A stretch of DNA of 36,372 nucleotides from positions 1 through 36,372 of the forward strand of contig JAEEUA010000008.1 of the NCBI GenBank assembly GCA_016286775.1, written 5' to 3'. The notes beneath the pieces were generated by a model, which saw nothing but the letters and a program-made list of their open reading frames with translations, made no database searches and was not told the origin of the DNA. The position numbers and the translations under genes are program-made. Shown here piece by piece: positions 33,567-36,372 of this stretch (its first letter is position 1; each line of letters opens with the position of its first letter). Origin of the DNA: Bacteroidales bacterium (GTDB taxonomy: Bacteria; Bacteroidota; Bacteroidia; Bacteroidales; UBA3663).

Positions 33567-34478
33567 ATGCGCCATCTGGACTTTGACGAACTCTACAAGA
33601 ATCATCTTTTTGACTATAAGGATGAAGACCTGCTGGTGATTGACGACATCACACGGTTGCAACTTTCCGACTATGAAAACACGGCCCTTGCCTTCATGAT
33701 GGCCGTATTCTGTATGGAGGGTCGAATACAGTGTGTCTTGGAGGGTCAGGAATACCGACTGAGCAGCGGCGATTTCATTATCTATACCCCAGGCCAGATG
33801 ATTGGCGAGATCCTGCTCAGCCCAAATGCAAACGTAAAAGTGATAGCCTTTGCCCAGCGTGCCATCGACCGTTCACTCTACCTCAACAAGTATATCTGGC
33901 AGAATCTGACTTTCGTCAAAGAGCATCCGTTGTTCACCCTTTCCGAAAGGGAACGGGCAGGCATCGGCCACTATTACCAATTGCTGATGATCAAGAAGCA
34001 GGATGCCGATGGCAGTTTCCAGCATGACGTGGTGCGTCTGCTGTTCCAGGCCTTGATGCTCGAGTTCATGATGTTCATTGACCGCCAGAGGAGCAATGCT
34101 GCTCAAAATGACTATCTGTTGAAGGAAGAAGATTCGTCGGTGCGTCAGTCAACACTGGTATATCGTCGATTTATGGGATTGCTGGCCGAATCGGAAGGGC
34201 GTGTGCGCAGTGTAGCAGCATTCGCGAACATGCTGAATGTCACGCCGAAATATCTCTCAAAGTGTGTGAAGGAAGAATCTGGTCGTTCTCCACTCGACCA
34301 CATTCACGAGACCACCGTCAACACCATCCGACAGCAGCTTCGTTATAGCAACAAGACTCCAAAGGAAATCTGTATTGAACTCGATTTCTCCAGCCTCTCC
34401 TTCTTCGGAAAATTTGTGAAGGAACACCTCGGCATGTCCCCCACCGATTATCGTCAGCAAAACCTAAAGAAAGGATAA
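33567..34478 (+). CDS. AraC-family transcriptional regulator
   Basis: 303 residues. The N-terminal 180 are a cupin-like sensing domain (MEGRIQCVLEGQEYRLSSGD-FIIYTPGQM near 50-78). The last 100 form the AraC pair of helix-turn-helix motifs: VAAFANMLNVTPKYLSKCVKEESG for the first, and TPKEICIELDFSSLSFFGKFVKEHLGMSPTDYR for the second with the family signature. No transmembrane or two-component receiver part. It lies divergent from the lactonase-like gene, a common regulator-target arrangement. The ligand is unknown. It is followed by the 42-bp repeat array, within about 70 bases. Confidence 0.94.
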   Translation: MRHLDFDELYKNHLFDYKDEDLLVIDDITRLQLSDYENTALAFMMAVFCMEGRIQCVLEGQEYRLSSGDFIIYTPGQMIGEILLSPNANVKVIAFAQRAIDRSLYLNKYIWQNLTFVKEHPLFTLSERERAGIGHYYQLLMIKKQDADGSFQHDVVRLLFQALMLEFMMFIDRQRSNAAQNDYLLKEEDSSVRQSTLVYRRFMGLLAESEGRVRSVAAFANMLNVTPKYLSKCVKEESGRSPLDHIHETTVNTIRQQLRYSNKTPKEICIELDFSSLSFFGKFVKEHLGMSPTDYRQQNLKKG

Positions 34479-34546
34479 CGACCGAAAGACACCTTTTCGC
34501 GCAAGTAAATCCACTCAGAAAAAAGGAAAAGCATTCTCCGATTCAG

Positions 34547-34953
34547 GCATGACCTTTCTTGGCCAGGATTGGTTATGCCGCGATTGGAGAATACCCTTTT
34601 TCGGCCAGGATTGGTCATGCCGCGGTCGGAGCATACCTTTTTTCGGCCAAGATTGGTCATGCCGCGATTGAAGAATAACCGTTTTGCGCCAAGATTGGTC
34701 ATGCCGCGGTCGAAGAATAAGCATTTTGCGCCAAGATTGGTCATGCCGCGATTGGAGAATAACCATTTTGCGCCAAGATTAAGCATGCCGCGATTGGAGA
34801 ATAACCATTTTGCGCCAAGATTAAGCATGCCGCAGTCGGAGCATAACCATTTTGTGCCAAGATTGGTCATGCCGAGATTGACGCATAACCAATCTTGGCA
34901 AGAAAGGTTATGCTACTGAAGAAGAATGACCTTTCTTGGCCAAAAATGGTCAT
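34547..34953. repeat. Exact 42-bp tandem array bounded by inverted repeats
   Basis: Eight units in perfect 42-base register, marked by ATGCCG at 34575, 34617, 34659, 34701, 34743, 34785, 34827 and 34869, without one insertion or deletion. Each has the near-dyad CCAAGATTGG (or a variant) next to GTCATGCCGCG. The outer ends are an imperfect inverted pair of about 31 bases: 34547-34578 (GCATGACCTTTCTTGG...) and 34883-34913, with two substitutions and one missing base. A third end-like copy lies in direct orientation at 34926-34953. It fills the gap between convergent araC-type and CotH genes; both strands are open because 42 is a multiple of 3. No unique spacers, so not CRISPR. Confidence 0.93.
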
Positions 34954-34991
34954 ACTATGATTTGATATCAGTAAGCTGCTTTTCGATAAGG

Positions 34992-36372
34992 TTATTTCAC
35001 CATCACTTTCTTTCCATCTACGATGTAGATGCCTCTTCGCAAGGCATTTCCTTCGATCTTTCTACCGTCAAGCGTATAGATGCCGCTGTGGGAGGAACGA
35101 TTTTCGTCCGAATGAATGATGTCGATGGCATTGGAGCCGTATTGGTCGCAAAGATTATCATAGTTTTTGGCGTACCAGTCCTTCACATACTCCAGTTCGT
35201 CGTAAACACTCCGTTTGAGCGGCACAGGATTTCCGTTCCACTTGGCGTATTCCCTTTCCCAAGCTCCTGAGGCGGTAAACTGCTCGGCATAATGGTCCAA
35301 ACGACGGGCTATGCTGTCGCATGAGAAGAGCGTTGTGCTGTATTCTTTCCATTTGGCAGCCAGAAGGTCGTTGAACCCGTCGATGTTCTGAGTCCCCAAC
35401 CGATTGAATGGGCCAGCCCTACGTGCAAAACGATCGACATTTACAAGTTCATCATGATAGGCACCATTGAAATCGCCTCCCAGCGAAGTGTCCATGTCCC
35501 ATGGGGTTAGAAGGAAGCGATGAGCCTGATTTATATCTATAACAGAAAGAAAGGTATTATAATAAAGATGATCCCTAATAAACATTGCATTGGCAAATAC
35601 TACAAAGTCGATCAGGTTGCTCAGATAGAAATAATCCTGATACTCATCGACGAAAACTTCATCAGGAGTTACATCTGAGCAGAAATCAATGAGATCCATC
35701 AGTGGCTGCCACGTATCGATAGACGGATAATCTTCGGGATAATCCAGTTCAAAGGCGTTCCACGTCACCATATCTGTGGGTTCCTCATTATAAGACAGGA
35801 GGTCAACCCCTTGCTTCCAATTGTATCCTTTGTAGAGTATTCCCCTAATCAACGCCGCACCATCTTCCTCTACTTTGGTTTTCTTTAGTCCAAGAAGTTT
35901 ACGGTCAACCTTGTCGGTCATGCAGTACAAGCCTTGATAAGTGCCATTGATGAATACTTCTACAAATACACCTTTTGTACCATTTCTATTATCATACTTG
36001 GTATCGTATGGTGTACGATCTATCTCGTTCCACACGTCAAAGCAGATGCGATTCCTCATTCTTATCCTGTCGATGGACATGGCATCGAGAATCCAGCTAT
36101 TCTCATTCCGGATTCCGAAGATGTTGGCATCCAGATCTTCACCAGTTTCGTCAAACAGCTTCACTGCGTACGCTTTCTTCCTTTTAGCAAGTGCCGTACG
36201 ACCGCGAAGACGATATTTGCAATCATATCTTACCGTGAGCGATGAAGGGTCGGTCCTGCGATGGAAATCGGCAATCTCGATCTCCCCTGCAACAAATGTT
36301 TGCTTGTTGACCTTGCCAATGTCCACAATCATATTCACTAATGGCAGCGAGTGCTCATCCAAGGACTGCTTC
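34992..36372 (-). CDS. CotH-family secreted protein (5' end cut by window edge)
   Basis: The frame is open from the right edge to a stop at 34992, about 459 codons; no start lies in the window. The body matches the CotH kinase-like family, which includes spore-coat protein kinases and many Bacteroidetes surface proteins: KYRLRGRTALAKRKKAYAVKL, VEVFINGTYQGLYCMTDKVD and FLLTPWDMDTSLGG, the last resembling the metal/ATP-binding D of the fold. The C-terminus, GIYTLDGRKIEG then GIYIVDGKKVMVK, is the short conserved tail found on many secreted Bacteroidales proteins and is likely a surface-sorting or export signal. Kinase activity has not been shown for this branch. The 42-bp array follows its 3' end. 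Confidence 0.87.
   Translation of the reverse strand, partial: KQSLDEHSLPLVNMIVDIGKVNKQTFVAGEIEIADFHRRTDPSSLTVRYDCKYRLRGRTALAKRKKAYAVKLFDETGEDLDANIFGIRNENSWILDAMSIDRIRMRNRICFDVWNEIDRTPYDTKYDNRNGTKGVFVEVFINGTYQGLYCMTDKVDRKLLGLKKTKVEEDGAALIRGILYKGYNWKQGVDLLSYNEEPTDMVTWNAFELDYPEDYPSIDTWQPLMDLIDFCSDVTPDEVFVDEYQDYFYLSNLIDFVVFANAMFIRDHLYYNTFLSVIDINQAHRFLLTPWDMDTSLGGDFNGAYHDELVNVDRFARRAGPFNRLGTQNIDGFNDLLAAKWKEYSTTLFSCDSIARRLDHYAEQFTASGAWEREYAKWNGNPVPLKRSVYDELEYVKDWYAKNYDNLCDQYGSNAIDIIHSDENRSSHSGIYTLDGRKIEGNALRRGIYIVDGKKVMVK

Noticed and set aside
34454-34870. A repeat protein (MTNLGAKWLFSNRG units) encoded on the minus strand
   Set aside because: No promoter or start context, the frame overlaps the end of the AraC gene, and the plus strand is equally open; kept only as a possibility under the array.
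34547-34913. CRISPR array
   Set aside because: Units are contiguous 42-base repeats with no unique spacers and no cas genes nearby.
1-36372. Insertion sequences, integrases, prophage or plasmid origin
   Set aside because: No transposase, integrase, phage structural or replication-initiator motif was seen on either strand.

Overview
The window looks like a chromosomal segment from a member of the Bacteroidales, most like Prevotella and relatives. I infer this from at least seven promoters of the Bacteroidetes type (TTTG at -33, 19-20 bases, then TAnnTTTG at -7), from typical Bacteroidales genes (bifunctional fucokinase/GDP-fucose pyrophosphorylase, DUF4922-SpoIID fusion, TGS-nucleoside kinase, CotH protein with a 'GIYxxDGrk' tail), and from the near absence of Shine-Dalgarno sequences. 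Species cannot be named from the sequence alone.

Layout. 1-2.0 kb: a left-truncated GH28 pectinase lipoprotein, a 72-75 bp purine-rich palindromic repeat array and tRNA-Pro(GGG) with its terminator, all minus strand. 2.2-7.8 kb, plus strand: a minimal S4 RNA-binding protein, glutamine-dependent NAD synthetase, a large helical TPR-like protein and a nitroreductase, with copies of the same palindromic repeat in three of the gaps. 8.1-9.8 kb, minus: TGS/uridine-kinase-like protein. 9.9-14.9 kb, plus: secreted TPR protein, topoisomerase I and a GH3-type acyl-adenylating enzyme, ending at a bidirectional terminator. 14.9-20.7 kb, minus: miaA, a PhnP-like metallo-hydrolase, DUF695, the HIT-like/SpoIID fusion and a family 2 glycosyltransferase. 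20.9-25.4 kb, minus: an envelope cluster of three related outer-membrane barrels (one with an OmpA domain) and a leucine-rich-repeat secreted protein. 25.7-27.8 kb, minus: a lipoprotein and a secreted bleomycin-hydrolase-type peptidase. 28.0-32.4 kb, plus: fkp, a MtaA/UroD-like methyltransferase and a MetH-activation-domain protein in one tightly packed run. 32.4-34.5 kb: a metallo-beta-lactamase-fold protein divergent from an AraC regulator. 34.5-35.0 kb: a 42-bp tandem array bounded by inverted repeats, between convergent genes. 35.0 kb to the right edge: CotH-family secreted protein, truncated.

Most genes are housekeeping (NAD, tRNA modification, DNA topology, fucose salvage) or envelope genes. 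The least explained content is the two intergenic repeat families, the HIT/SpoIID fusion, the three-barrel cluster, and the UroD-like plus MetH-activation pair, which looks like part of a corrinoid methyltransferase system whose other parts are not in the window.
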